NCBI GenBank assembly: GCA_910575245.1
Contig: CAJTEN010000010.1
Coordinates: 62,001-126,000, forward strand
Direction of reading: 5' to 3'
Length of the DNA stretch: 64,000 nucleotides
From: Clostridia bacterium
GTDB taxonomy: Bacteria > Bacillota > Clostridia > Lachnospirales > Lachnospiraceae
Shown: positions 46,037 through 55,901 of the stretch, piece by piece
Layout of the letters: the number at the start of each line of letters is the position of its first letter
How positions within the stretch are numbered: the stretch's first letter is position 1
The notes under the pieces: generated by a model
Seen by the model: only the letters and a program-made list of their open reading frames with translations
Database searches by the model: none
What the model was told of the DNA's origin: nothing
Position numbers and translations under genes: made by a program

Positions 46037-47005
46037 TTATCCCAGCTGTTCCCCTGTTTTAATCTGATATCCGAGAAGAAAATCCTTCACCGGCATGCGT
46101 TTCTTTCCTTCCGGCTGCACAGCCAGTATTTTCAGAATGCCCTCACCGGTCCTTACATAGAATGCCTCCTTCTTCACACCCACCACTGTACCGGGCACAG
46201 CATGTACAACATCCTCCTGCAGCTCCAGCCCTTCTGCCGCCAGCTCTGCCTCGGAAGTCACCACCTCCTCCCAGATCTTCAGATTCCTGCCTCTGAAACG
46301 GGTATAAGCACCCGGCCAGGAGAGCAGACCTCTGATCAGGCAGTCCAGCTTCTTCGCGTCAAGCTGCCAATCGATCCTTCCCATGGATTTATCCAGCCTC
46401 TTTGCGTAGCAGCTCTCTTCCTCATTCTGTCTGACCGGCGTGATTTCTCCGCGCTCTATTTTGGGCAATGCCTCCACGATCAATTCTGCTCCGGCTGCTG
46501 CCAGCTTATCATGCAAACTGTCTCCGGTCTCTCCCGGCGCTATCACAACTTCCGTCTTCATCAGCATATCGCCGGTATCCAGGCCCTTATCCATCTGCAT
46601 AATCGTAACGCCGGTCTTCTCTTCCCCGTCAATAATTGCCCACTGGATCGGCCCGGCTCCCCTGTATTTCGGCAGAAGAGAGGCATGGATGTTCACGCAG
46701 CCATACTTTGGCATCGCCAGAATCTCCTCCGAAAGGAGCTGCCCGAACGCAGCTACCACGAAGATATCCGCCCCGTAGCTTCGAAGCACTTCCACTGCTT
46801 CCTTCTCCTTAACCCTGACAGGCTGGAATACCGGAATCTCATGGGCCATGGCACAGGCCTTGACCGGTGTTATCTGAACCTCCTTGCCCCTGCCTCTGGG
46901 TCTGTCCGGCTGGGTCACCACTGCCTCCACCTGATGGCCGGCTGCTATAATCGCCTCCAGGGCTCCTACGGCAAAATCAGGTGTTCCCATAAATACAACT
47001 CTCAT
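46037..47005 (-). CDS. fmt: Methionyl-tRNA formyltransferase
   Basis: Formylates the initiator methionyl-tRNA using 10-formyl-THF. 322 residues; VFMGTPDFAV at the N-terminus, the formyl-binding loop HASLLPKYRGAGPIQWAI with catalytic Asn/His, and GVTIMQMDKGLDTGDML. C-terminal OB-like domain present. Follows def, with which it acts. Confidence 0.97.
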   Translation of the reverse strand: MRVVFMGTPDFAVGALEAIIAAGHQVEAVVTQPDRPRGRGKEVQITPVKACAMAHEIPVFQPVRVKEKEAVEVLRSYGADIFVVAAFGQLLSEEILAMPKYGCVNIHASLLPKYRGAGPIQWAIIDGEEKTGVTIMQMDKGLDTGDMLMKTEVVIAPGETGDSLHDKLAAAGAELIVEALPKIERGEITPVRQNEEESCYAKRLDKSMGRIDWQLDAKKLDCLIRGLLSWPGAYTRFRGRNLKIWEEVVTSEAELAAEGLELQEDVVHAVPGTVVGVKKEAFYVRTGEGILKILAVQPEGKKRMPVKDFLLGYQIKTGEQLG

Positions 47006-47026
47006 CCAAAATCCTCTCCTTCCTTA

Positions 47027-47038
47027 ACAGTTGTTACC
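47027..47038. repeat. Short TTAACAGTTGTTA palindrome at the def stop codon
   Basis: The minus strand reads GGGTAACAACTGTTAAGG; the TAA is the def stop. The same core (GTAACAGTTGTTAC) occurs at 42475. Confidence 0.4.
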
Positions 47039-47513
47039 CTTCCTCTTCCAGATCCTCCGTATTGACCAGCGGCCCCTCCACCTTCTCCACATAAAGGTGT
47101 CCTTCCAGATGGTCCAGTTCATGGCAGATCGCCCTGGCAAGCAGCTCTGTTCCCTCCAGTTCGAAAGCCTCCAGATTCTCGTCATAGGCAATAATCTTCG
47201 CGTAGTTTGGTCTGGTCACATTGCCGCTTTTCCCCGGAACGCTCAGACAGCCCTCGTATCCTGTCTGTTCTCCGCTGGATTCAAGAAGTCTCGGATTGAT
47301 CAGCAGAAGCGGATCCTCTCCTGTAACGTCGATCACCACGATTCTCTTCAGGATCCCCACCTGTGGCGCCGCCAGTCCTACCCCCTCCTCTTCATATAAA
47401 GTCTCAAACATATCATCAATCAAGTCCTGTATTCTGGGTGTAATCTCAGTCACTTCCTTACATTTCTTATACAAAACCGGATCTCCGATCTCCCTGATTT
47501 TCCTGATCGCCAT
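47034..47513 (-). CDS. def: Peptide deformylase
   Basis: Removes the N-formyl group from nascent proteins. 159 residues with the three active-site motifs GVGLAAPQVG, EGCLSVPG (metal cysteine) and HELDH (metal histidines). The start (MAIRKIREIG) follows GGAGG; four upstream codons contain the ribosome site. The gene lies in the priA-def-fmt operon. Its stop is in a GTAAC-type palindrome. Confidence 0.97.
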   Translation of the reverse strand: MAIRKIREIGDPVLYKKCKEVTEITPRIQDLIDDMFETLYEEEGVGLAAPQVGILKRIVVIDVTGEDPLLLINPRLLESSGEQTGYEGCLSVPGKSGNVTRPNYAKIIAYDENLEAFELEGTELLARAICHELDHLEGHLYVEKVEGPLVNTEDLEEEG

Positions 47514-47536
47514 TTTATCCTCCATTCCGAAGCGCT

Positions 47537-49777
47537 CTAATATGTATTCATCGGGTCGAAATCATATTGTACCGTCTGATTCTTTGATTCTTCTGTTTTG
47601 CAGTAACGCTCCAGGATATCTTTGATTTCCACCAGTACCTGATAATCCCGGTGTTTCACATAAAAAACATGCCGGTACAGATCATTGATCTTACTGATCG
47701 AAGCCAACGTCGGGCCGATCACCTGCAGCTTCTGCCACTCCTGCTTCCGCCGGCATTCTATTTCTTCGGCCATGTGCCGGACAAGTTTCTCGCCCTGCTC
47801 CTGTTCCCGGGAAGTAACAAGCACCGCCAGCATATGTGATACAGGCGGATAGCTCATGAAATCCCGATAGGTGATCTCCTCTTCATAGAACCCCTGATAG
47901 TCCTGCCTCGCGGCATGAACGATGCTGTAATGCTCCGGTTGATAAGTCTGGATCACCACTTCTCCCGGCTTCTCCCCCCTGCCGGCACGTCCTGCCGCCT
48001 GTGTCAGAAGCTGGAAAGTCCGCTCCCCGGCACGGTAGTCATTCTGGTTCAAAGACAGATCCGCCGCCAGAACTCCCACCAGCGTCACATTCGGAAAGTC
48101 ATGTCCTTTCACAATCATCTGCGTTCCCACCAGAATATCCGCCTTCTCATCCGCAAAGGCAGACAGGATCTTCTCATAACTCTCCTTCGTCTTCGTGGTA
48201 TCGGCATCCATGCGAAGAACCCGCGCCTCCGGAAACTCCCTGTGCAGCGCCTCCTCGATCTGTTCCGTGCCTGCCTTAAACCCCATCAGATACTTAGAGC
48301 CGCAGGCAGGACAATTGGTTCTTCTCACCTCTTCATAACCACAATAATGACATAATAACATATTCCCCCGGTGTTCGGAAAGAGAAACGTCACAATGGGG
48401 ACATTTCATCACATGTCCGCATGCCCTGCAGGAGACGAAACCGGCATATCCTCTTCTGTTTAAAAACAGCATCGTCTGCTCTCCCGCCTTAAGCCGCCCA
48501 GCCATCAGTTCCTTCAGTTTCCTGCTGAACACCGAACGGTTCCCCTGCTTTAATTCTTCCCGAAGATCTATGGTATATACCTGCGGCAGCATGCTGCCTC
48601 CATGGCGGCCTGTCATCTCAAATAATTGATATTCCCCCTGCTTCGCCCGGTAATAAGCTTCCATGGAGGGCGTGGCAGATCCCAGTACCACACTGGCATG
48701 CTGCATGGAGGCGATCTGAACCGCCGTCTCCCTGGCATGATATTTGGGCATGGATTCACTTTTATAGCTCCCCTCGTGCTCTTCATCCACAATAATAATC
48801 CCCAGATTGGGAAAAGGGGTGAACAAAGCGGACCTGGGTCCGATAATCACATCCAGCTCCCCTGCCTGTGCCCGTCTGACCTGATCATATTTCTCCCCCA
48901 TGGAAAGTGAAGAATTGATCACGGAAACCCGGTCTCCGAATCTCTTATAGAATCGCAGCAGCGTCTGATAGGTAAGGGCAATCTCCGGAATCAGCACGAT
49001 GGCCTGCCTGCCCATGGCGATCATCTGCTCTATGATCCCCAGATACACCTCTGTCTTACCGCTGCCTGTGACCCCATGAACCAGATAAGTGCCAGGGTGT
49101 CCGGCCTGGTAATCTGCCAGTACGCGCTCTATGATCCTTTGCTGTACATCGCTTGGCGCAACCTTTTTCTCTTCTCTGTCAGCGCATTTCACCGGATTGC
49201 GGTAGTAAGCCTCTGTCTCTATTTTCAAATATCCCTGTTTCTCCAGGGCTGTCAGCGTGGCAGACGATACGTTCAGCTTCTGTCTGATCAGCTCATACGG
49301 AAGGATCTCCTCCGCCGCAATTGCACGCAGCACACGCGCCCTGGCAGTCTGATGCTTCTGCTCACACTGTAACACGGCCTTCTGCAGCACCTCCCCCTCC
49401 ACACACCGGAGAATCTTCTTTCTCTCTAACTGTTTCAGCTTCTGTTTCGCCGGCAGTACCGTCTTAAGCGCGGCAATGGTTGTCGATCCATACTGCCGCT
49501 TCAGCCAGTAGGCGATCTGTATCTGGCTGCTCTCTGCCGTAATGCCCCGGTTATCTACAGCCGTGATATCCTTGATCTTCTCCACCGGATAATCCGGCTG
49601 CCCGGAAAGATCCACCACATATCCTACCTTATCCTGATTGCCCCTGCCGAAGGGCACATGCACCCGAACCCCCGGATACACCGCCCCGGCCAATTCCGCA
49701 GGGATCCGGTACTGAAAGGGACGGTCAACCTTCTCATGGGAAATATCTATAATAATATCCGCATATTGCTCAGCCAT
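47537..49777 (-). CDS. priA: Primosomal protein N' (replication restart helicase PriA)
   Basis: Restarts stalled replication forks. 746 residues: N-terminal DNA-binding domain (VHVPFGRG), Walker A GVTGSGKTEVYL, the DEEH box VDEEHEGSYKSESMPKYHARE, the zinc-binding insert (CRACGHVMKCPHCDVSL, CHYCG, CPACGS) and helicase motif VI QAAGRAGRG. Full length. Confidence 0.97.
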   Translation of the reverse strand: MAEQYADIIIDISHEKVDRPFQYRIPAELAGAVYPGVRVHVPFGRGNQDKVGYVVDLSGQPDYPVEKIKDITAVDNRGITAESSQIQIAYWLKRQYGSTTIAALKTVLPAKQKLKQLERKKILRCVEGEVLQKAVLQCEQKHQTARARVLRAIAAEEILPYELIRQKLNVSSATLTALEKQGYLKIETEAYYRNPVKCADREEKKVAPSDVQQRIIERVLADYQAGHPGTYLVHGVTGSGKTEVYLGIIEQMIAMGRQAIVLIPEIALTYQTLLRFYKRFGDRVSVINSSLSMGEKYDQVRRAQAGELDVIIGPRSALFTPFPNLGIIIVDEEHEGSYKSESMPKYHARETAVQIASMQHASVVLGSATPSMEAYYRAKQGEYQLFEMTGRHGGSMLPQVYTIDLREELKQGNRSVFSRKLKELMAGRLKAGEQTMLFLNRRGYAGFVSCRACGHVMKCPHCDVSLSEHRGNMLLCHYCGYEEVRRTNCPACGSKYLMGFKAGTEQIEEALHREFPEARVLRMDADTTKTKESYEKILSAFADEKADILVGTQMIVKGHDFPNVTLVGVLAADLSLNQNDYRAGERTFQLLTQAAGRAGRGEKPGEVVIQTYQPEHYSIVHAARQDYQGFYEEEITYRDFMSYPPVSHMLAVLVTSREQEQGEKLVRHMAEEIECRRKQEWQKLQVIGPTLASISKINDLYRHVFYVKHRDYQVLVEIKDILERYCKTEESKNQTVQYDFDPMNTY

Positions 49778-49796
49778 ACCGTCTCCTTTCCAATGC

Positions 49797-51272
49797 TCAG
49801 CCCTTCTGCCGTTCTTTGAGAATCTCCGCGATCAGCACTCTCTCATCCATCGGATACTTCACCCCGCAAATCTCCTGATAATCTTCATGTCCCTTGCCGG
49901 CCAGCACAATAATATCCCCGGGCTGGCCGTGATTGATCGCATAGGCGATTGCCTCTTTCCTGTCACAGATCTCCACATATCTGCCCTGGGTCTTACCGAT
50001 TCCCATTTTAATATCATCTATGATCGCCTGAGGCTCTTCATTCCTCGGATTATCCGAAGTAATGATAGTCAGATCCGCCAGATTACCGCTGACCTCTCCC
50101 ATCTCATACCTTCTCGACTTCGCCCGGTTGCCCCCGCAGCCGAACAGACAGACAAGGCGGTGCGGTTCATAGGCCCGCAGTGTAGTCAGAAGACTCTTAA
50201 GGGCCATGGCATTATGAGCATAATCGATCATCAAAGTAAACGTATCAGACACCTTGACAGGTTCGATTCTGCCCTTTACCTTCGCCTGCATCAGCGCTCT
50301 CTTAATGGCCTCTTCTTCCACGCCGAAATGTCTGCATATGGCAATCGCAGTCAGTGCATTGTATACACTGAATTTACCGGGTGTAGCAATCTGCACCGGA
50401 AAATTCATAAGCCCGGTCACCTCAAATCCCATCCCCAGATTGCCACCATCTTTCAGAAAGGCAATATTCCTCGCACGAAGGTCCGCTTCCGTATCAATCC
50501 CGTAAGTCTCCAGCGTACATGTATGCCCGGAGGTAACGGCTTCCCAATGCTCATCATCCCGGTTAACGATCCCCACCCTGCACTGTTGAAAAAGCAGTCC
50601 CTTACAGTGCAGATAATCTTCAAAATCCTTATGCTCCCCCTTACCGATATGATCCGGTTCCAGGTTGGTAAATATGCCGAAGTCGAAGATAAATCCCTGC
50701 GTCCTGTGCAGCATCAGTCCCTGGGAGGATACTTCCATCACCACCGTATCACAGCCTGCATCCGCCATCTGTCTGAAATACTTCTGGATCAGAACGGATT
50801 CCGGTGTGGTGTGGTCCGCATGGATGTGGGTATCGCCGATAATAATCTCAATAGTACCGATCAAACCGACCTTTCTGCCTGCCTGCTCTAAAATGGATTT
50901 CACAAGATAGGTAGTGGTGGTCTTCCCTTTGGTACCTGTGATGCCGATGATCTTCATCTCCTCCGCGGGATAACCATAGAAAGCTGCGGACACAAACGCC
51001 ATGGCATAATGGGTATCCTCCACCCTGATCACTGTTACCCCGGTATTTTCAGGCAGTTCCATCTCCTTTTCCACAAGAAGAGCCCCTGCACCGGCCGACA
51101 CAGCCGCTGCGGCGAACTTATGCCCGTCCACCACAGCCCCCGGAATACAGACAAACATACTGCCCACAGACACATTGCGGGAATCATAGACGATGTCTGT
51201 CACCTCTTTATCCAATGTACCGCAGACACATTCGTACTCAATCTTCGTAAGCAAATCCTTTAATACCGCCAT
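49797..51272 (-). CDS. murE: UDP-N-acetylmuramoyl-tripeptide synthetase MurE (meso-DAP type)
   Basis: Adds the third stem amino acid. 491 residues with the ATP loop GTKGKTTTTY and TTPESV. The substrate-specifying motif is SDNPRNEEP; DNPR predicts meso-diaminopimelate rather than lysine. It lies 17 kb from the division cluster, where murE often sits. The start (MAVLKDLL) follows GAGGAG by about 11 bases; earlier ATGs lack a ribosome site. Two hairpins lie in its leader. Confidence 0.95.
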   Translation of the reverse strand: MAVLKDLLTKIEYECVCGTLDKEVTDIVYDSRNVSVGSMFVCIPGAVVDGHKFAAAAVSAGAGALLVEKEMELPENTGVTVIRVEDTHYAMAFVSAAFYGYPAEEMKIIGITGTKGKTTTTYLVKSILEQAGRKVGLIGTIEIIIGDTHIHADHTTPESVLIQKYFRQMADAGCDTVVMEVSSQGLMLHRTQGFIFDFGIFTNLEPDHIGKGEHKDFEDYLHCKGLLFQQCRVGIVNRDDEHWEAVTSGHTCTLETYGIDTEADLRARNIAFLKDGGNLGMGFEVTGLMNFPVQIATPGKFSVYNALTAIAICRHFGVEEEAIKRALMQAKVKGRIEPVKVSDTFTLMIDYAHNAMALKSLLTTLRAYEPHRLVCLFGCGGNRAKSRRYEMGEVSGNLADLTIITSDNPRNEEPQAIIDDIKMGIGKTQGRYVEICDRKEAIAYAINHGQPGDIIVLAGKGHEDYQEICGVKYPMDERVLIAEILKERQKG

Positions 51273-51360
51273 ATCTGACCAAACTCCTCTCTGCCGCATA
51301 TATACTACGTTCATTACCTATGACGCCATCAGCAGCATAAATAATGTGTAAACCGTTTCA

Positions 51361-51386
51361 GAAGAATCGCCCCAAAGCGATTCTTC
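51361..51386 (-). promoter_or_regulatory. Hairpin in the murE leader
   Basis: GAAGAATCGC and GCGATTCTTC are a perfect 10-bp stem with a 6-base loop, no T-run following on the minus strand. It lies directly beside the element at 51389. Confidence 0.45.
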
Positions 51387-51388
51387 AA

Positions 51389-51446
51389 GACGGAACTTAG
51401 ATTTTCTTAGGCGGCGTCCTTTGACGCCTTAGAAAATCTTTCCGTC
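51389..51446 (-). promoter_or_regulatory. Long hairpin element upstream of murE
   Basis: On the minus strand GACGGA pairs with TCCGTC, AGATTTTCT with AGAAAATCT, and GGCGTC with GACGCC; CTAA and TAAG flank the inner stem. It resembles the mraY-leader hairpin in internal sequence but has a different, still paired, outer stem. On the plus strand it is followed by TTTT, so a terminator role in that direction is possible. The rest of this 485-base gap shows no gene. Confidence 0.6.
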
Positions 51447-51682
51447 TTTTTACTGATATAAAGATAGCATGAAAGCCGCATTTTTTCAACATTTATGCCT
51501 GTTTCGCCGCTGATGTGCGAATACGGCGGCACTTCATTTTTCCTTTATATACTCTTTAATCTTTCTTAAGGTATTTTAATACTTTTCTTATAAACTAAAC
51601 ACATTTTGGACACATTTTCACTTTATGATAGATATCAAGATAGTTGATGAACTCACTATCTCCCCCCTCATAAGAAAATGCG

Positions 51683-51710
51683 AAAAAGTCTGGGTTTCCC
51701 AGACTTTTTT
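51683..51710. terminator. recJ terminator
   Basis: AAAAGTCTGGG and CCCAGACTTTT around three bases, with A and T runs on both sides, about 50 bases after the recJ stop. Confidence 0.8.
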
Positions 51711-51757
51711 GTTTCCCGGGAAATCACATTCCATGAAACAAAAGCGTGTAAGAAGCA

Positions 51758-53548
51758 TCACAGGCTGCCCCGGGCATAATCCTGCATGATCATCTGCAGT
51801 CTCTCTCTTCCCTGATACACATCCAGATCCGGATAATAGATCACATGAATATACATGTTGGTCCCTCCGGCATAACCGCCCTGATAAAGGCTTTCGCAGG
51901 CTGTTTGCCCGAAGTTCTCCCGAAGGAATGTGTGCCACCGCTCCAGATCCCCGAAATACATCATGTCATACTGCCTGCCGCCTTCGTCCTCCACACGGTA
52001 TTTGCCCACATTGCCATTCCTGCCAAGGATCCGGCCGCTTACCAGCCGGATGTTCCGCTGGGCAAATACGGGCTTGCTGTTTCCGTTGCCAAAGGGCTCC
52101 AGCACCGACAGCTGTTTCACGAAATCCGCCGTCACATAGGACATGGGCATCGGCACATCGATATGGATCTTCTCCTCCAGATCCGCCTCTGTCAGGCCAC
52201 AGTGGCTGTTTAAAAAGCTCCTGAAAGCTTCCACATGTTCCTCCGGCATGGAAACTCCCGCTGCCAGTTTATGGCCGCCGTATTTCGTATAGAGTTCCTT
52301 ACATTCACTCATCTTCTCATACATATGATATGCCTCAATAGAACGTCCTGACCCTTTCACCCCCTCCTCGGACATAGTCAGCACGAATGTCGGCTTATGA
52401 TACCGCTCCCTGATGCGTCCTGCTATGATCCCTGCCAGGCTCTCATGACATTCCGGCAGATAAACTACAAGAACTTTATCATCCTTAAGGCTCCCCTTCT
52501 CGATCAGTTCGATAGCTGCCTTTGTCCCTAACAGTGTCATTTCCTTGCGGCTGTCATTCAACTCTTTCAGTTCTCCCGCAATCATCGCGGCCTCTGCCCT
52601 GTCACCGGTCTGGAACAGACGCAGGGCTCTGTCCGCCGTATCCAGTCTTCCTGTCGCATTTAAACACGGCCCCAACACAAAACCGATATGATAGGCCGAC
52701 AATTTCCGGTCCTGCAGGCCGTTGGCTGTCACCAGCGCCTGCAGGCCGTAATTGGAGGAACAGGAGATCTGCTGCAGGCCGTACTGGACGATAATCCGGT
52801 TCTCATCCACCAGCTCCATCACGTCCCCCACCGTAGCGAAAGCTGCGAAGGCAAGCAGTTCCTGCAGCAGTTCCCCGGTGCCGGGCAGCGCTTCGGATGC
52901 AAACAGTACCTGTAAGAATTTATAAGCGACTACGGCGCCACAGATACCGTCAAAAGGGTACCCGCACTCCTTCCTCTTAGGGTCTATCACCGCATCCGCC
53001 TCCGGAAGACACTCCTGCCTGCTTCCATCCGCCAATACTTCATAGGGCACCTCGTGATGATCCGTCACGATCACTGTCATCCCCAGGGATCCGGCATATG
53101 CGATCTGTTCCTTCGCTGCGATACCATTGTCACAGGTCACGATGGTATCTGTACCCGCTTCCCAGGCCTCCCGTATTAAATTCTCATTCAGCCCGTAGCC
53201 GTCATGGATGCGATGGGGAATGACAGCATCCACTTTCGCGCCGCAGTGCATCAATCCGGCCAGTAATATGTAAGCGGAACAGATCCCGTCTATATCATAA
53301 TCCCCTATAATACGGATCTGTTTTCCGGCGGCAATCTTATCACGCAGGATAGCCGCCGCCTTATCCGCATCCTTCAGCCGGAAGGGATCATGCATATCCC
53401 GAAGCGTACCATGCAGAAACCTGTCTATCTCCTCCTCCCCCAGGACATCCCTGTTGCGGATGATCCTGGCGATCACCGGGTCAATATGGAACCGCTCCGC
53501 TATCCTGTAAAAATCCGCCTTCTTGGCGGAAACCATCCATTTCGCCAT
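51758..53548 (-). CDS. recJ: Single-stranded-DNA-specific exonuclease RecJ
   Basis: 5'-3' exonuclease of the DHH family. 596 residues: metal-binding motif GDYDIDGICSAYIL, VTDHHEVP, and a DHHA1 domain with GRSIEAYHMYEKM and KYGGHKLAAG. The ATG (MAKWMVSAKK) is seven bases after GGAGG; the long upstream frame overlaps the secDF end and is rejected. The C-terminal OB domain is present. Confidence 0.95.
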   Translation of the reverse strand: MAKWMVSAKKADFYRIAERFHIDPVIARIIRNRDVLGEEEIDRFLHGTLRDMHDPFRLKDADKAAAILRDKIAAGKQIRIIGDYDIDGICSAYILLAGLMHCGAKVDAVIPHRIHDGYGLNENLIREAWEAGTDTIVTCDNGIAAKEQIAYAGSLGMTVIVTDHHEVPYEVLADGSRQECLPEADAVIDPKRKECGYPFDGICGAVVAYKFLQVLFASEALPGTGELLQELLAFAAFATVGDVMELVDENRIIVQYGLQQISCSSNYGLQALVTANGLQDRKLSAYHIGFVLGPCLNATGRLDTADRALRLFQTGDRAEAAMIAGELKELNDSRKEMTLLGTKAAIELIEKGSLKDDKVLVVYLPECHESLAGIIAGRIRERYHKPTFVLTMSEEGVKGSGRSIEAYHMYEKMSECKELYTKYGGHKLAAGVSMPEEHVEAFRSFLNSHCGLTEADLEEKIHIDVPMPMSYVTADFVKQLSVLEPFGNGNSKPVFAQRNIRLVSGRILGRNGNVGKYRVEDEGGRQYDMMYFGDLERWHTFLRENFGQTACESLYQGGYAGGTNMYIHVIYYPDLDVYQGRERLQMIMQDYARGSL

Positions 53549-53582
53549 TCTTTTCCCTCCGTCTGTAACTCCATAACAAAGA

Positions 53583-53611
53583 AAGGCGCCCCGCACACTG
53601 CAGAACGCCTT
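53583..53611 (-). terminator. Weak terminator between secDF and recJ
   Basis: AAGGCG and CGCCTT with an imperfect inner stem, followed on the minus strand by TCTTTGTT. It may only reduce readthrough. Confidence 0.4.
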
Positions 53612-53633
53612 GTTGTTCCTGTTTTCCTGCCTC

Positions 53634-55901
53634 TTATTTCGCTGCCGCTTTCTGACCAACCTTCGTGCGGAGCACATACCACAATGCTCCTGTAAGGCAG
53701 ATGGACGAATACGTACCGCAGATGATACCCGCAATCAACGGCAGGGCAAATTCTCTGATGGAAGATACGCCAAACACTTCCAGAGACGCCACCATGAAGA
53801 ACGTAGTCAAAGACGTAAAAATGCTCCTGGACAATGTCTGGGAAATACTCCTGTTGACCAGCTCCTGTAATTCATCTTTATTACGCATGTCCTTCAGATT
53901 CTCACGGATACGGTCGAAGATAACAATCGTCGCGTTAATGGAATAACCCACGATCGTCAACATGCAGGCAATAAAGGTATTGCCTACCGAAATCTTCACG
54001 ATCGCATAGAATGCCAGTACCACCAGCACATCGTGTACCAGTGCGGAAACAGCGCTGGCCCCGAAACGGATATCCTTAAACCTGAACCAGATATACAGAA
54101 GCATGAGCACAGTAGCCACAACGATTGCCTTGACCGCACCCGTCTGCATCTCGGAACTGATGGTAGCGCTGATTGTCTCTGCCGTAATACTGTCAGCATC
54201 TACATCGAAGTTGTTTACCATAGTCTCCGAAAATTCCTGCCGCTCCTCCACATTCAGAGTCCGTGTCTTGATAATCACCTGATTGGATCCGGCTACCTTC
54301 GTTGTCTGTACATTACCGTCCCCTGTGATCTCCTCGATCATCGGAACGATCTGCGCATCGATCTCTTCAATACTCATATCCTCGTTCAGTGTCATGGTAG
54401 TAGAGGTACCGCCTACGAAATCGAGACTGTAATTCAGAGGCATACCCATACCGGACTGGTTGATTCCCATAACCACGAAACCGATCAGAATTACTGCAGC
54501 AGACAGACCGAAAAAGACCTTCCTCTTCGCCAGGAAATCAATCGTCTTCTTCTCCCTGCCCACACCGTAGGCCTTCTCACTCTGGATTCCCAGTGCATAC
54601 AGCACATTGATCAGGAATTTCGTAACAAACAGTGCGGTAAACATGGATAAAACGATACCCAGCATCAACGTAACCGAAAAACCTTTAATCGTACCGCTTC
54701 CCATCAGATAAAGTACAATGGCCGCGATAAAGGTTGTGATATTACCGTCCAGAATCGCCGACAATGCCTTACTGAAACCAATCTTGATAGAGGACTGTAC
54801 GGTCTTGCCTGTAGCCAACTCCTCTCTGATACGGGCGAAAATAATAACATTGGCATCCACCGCCATACCTACAGACAGGATAATACCCGCAATACCCGGC
54901 AGTGTCAGCGTTGCCTCAAAGGCATACAAAAGGATAACCATAAGCTCCGTATACAGGCACAACGCAAGGGCTGCCGCCAGACCTGAAATATAATAAACGG
55001 CAATCATAAATACCACAACCAGTGCAAAACCCACTGCCGCGGCGATCAGGCTGGTATGGATCGCCTCGGAACCCAGCTGGGCTCCCACCACGTTGGAACG
55101 AAGCTCTTCCAGTTCCAGCTTCAAACCACCGATACGAATGGTGGAAGCCAGCTGCTCCGCTTCCGCCGCTGTACTCTGGCCGGTGATCACTGCGTTGCCG
55201 TCAGTAATTACAGCCTCTACACCAGGCACACTGACGAATTTGTCATCATAATAAATAGCAATTGTTTCACTGTTTTCATAGGCCCTCCTGGTAGCCTCCG
55301 CAAAGGCCTCCTTACCGGATTCGTTGAGAGTCAATGCCACCACATTCTGGGAATTGCCCATGGAATCCTGCTGTGTTCTCGCCTGCGCACTCTCCACTTC
55401 CGTACCGGTCAGGACAATGGAACCGTCCTCCAGCATCTCGTCTATCGTCTTGTTCAGTGTGTGCTGGGGTATCATATTTCCTTCCGCGTCCATACCGTAG
55501 GTGCTGGAATAATTCTGGTTCCCGTTACTGTCAGTCTGGGCAATAAAATACAGACTGCCCGGCTTGCCCAGCTCTTCCAGAATCGCATTGGCATCCGACA
55601 CACCCGGAATCTCAATATTGATACGGTCGGAGCCTTCCTGATATACCTGTGCTTCCGTGCTGTAATTCTGCACACGCTGCTGCAGCTTATATATTGTATC
55701 ACTCATATCCTCGGCATTGGGATTCTCATCTCCCACTACCTGATAAGTGATACTGACACCACCTGCCAGATCAAGACCGAGTTTAATACTTGACATTGAA
55801 CCGGACTTGTCCGAACCCACCCCAAAAACTGCCGTGTAACCCAGCAGTCCGAGTATCAGGACAAATACGGCCAGACTGATCACTGCTCTGCTTTTCTTCA
55901 T
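53634..55901 (-). CDS. secDF: Protein translocase subunit SecDF (fused)
   Basis: 755 residues joining SecD (1 to about 430) and SecF (about 440 to 755). SecD has the N-terminal helix, GLDLAGGVSITYQV, a periplasmic P1 domain and the six-helix core (GIAGIILSVGMAVDANVIIFARIREE). SecF repeats the pattern (YSLDFVGGT and IVGYSINATIVIFDRIRENL). The fusion uses the proton gradient to help secretion. Start overlaps the scfB stop by four bases. Confidence 0.96.
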   Translation of the reverse strand: MKKSRAVISLAVFVLILGLLGYTAVFGVGSDKSGSMSSIKLGLDLAGGVSITYQVVGDENPNAEDMSDTIYKLQQRVQNYSTEAQVYQEGSDRINIEIPGVSDANAILEELGKPGSLYFIAQTDSNGNQNYSSTYGMDAEGNMIPQHTLNKTIDEMLEDGSIVLTGTEVESAQARTQQDSMGNSQNVVALTLNESGKEAFAEATRRAYENSETIAIYYDDKFVSVPGVEAVITDGNAVITGQSTAAEAEQLASTIRIGGLKLELEELRSNVVGAQLGSEAIHTSLIAAAVGFALVVVFMIAVYYISGLAAALALCLYTELMVILLYAFEATLTLPGIAGIILSVGMAVDANVIIFARIREELATGKTVQSSIKIGFSKALSAILDGNITTFIAAIVLYLMGSGTIKGFSVTLMLGIVLSMFTALFVTKFLINVLYALGIQSEKAYGVGREKKTIDFLAKRKVFFGLSAAVILIGFVVMGINQSGMGMPLNYSLDFVGGTSTTMTLNEDMSIEEIDAQIVPMIEEITGDGNVQTTKVAGSNQVIIKTRTLNVEERQEFSETMVNNFDVDADSITAETISATISSEMQTGAVKAIVVATVLMLLYIWFRFKDIRFGASAVSALVHDVLVVLAFYAIVKISVGNTFIACMLTIVGYSINATIVIFDRIRENLKDMRNKDELQELVNRSISQTLSRSIFTSLTTFFMVASLEVFGVSSIREFALPLIAGIICGTYSSICLTGALWYVLRTKVGQKAAAK

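Noticed and set aside
51389..51446. Calling the murE-leader hairpin simply a recJ terminator
   Set aside because: recJ already has a strong terminator at 51683, and on the recJ/murE strand the hairpin has no T-run after it.
53549..53734. 62-codon upstream extension of recJ
   Set aside because: It overlaps the secDF 3' end; GGAGG sits correctly before the ATG at 53548.
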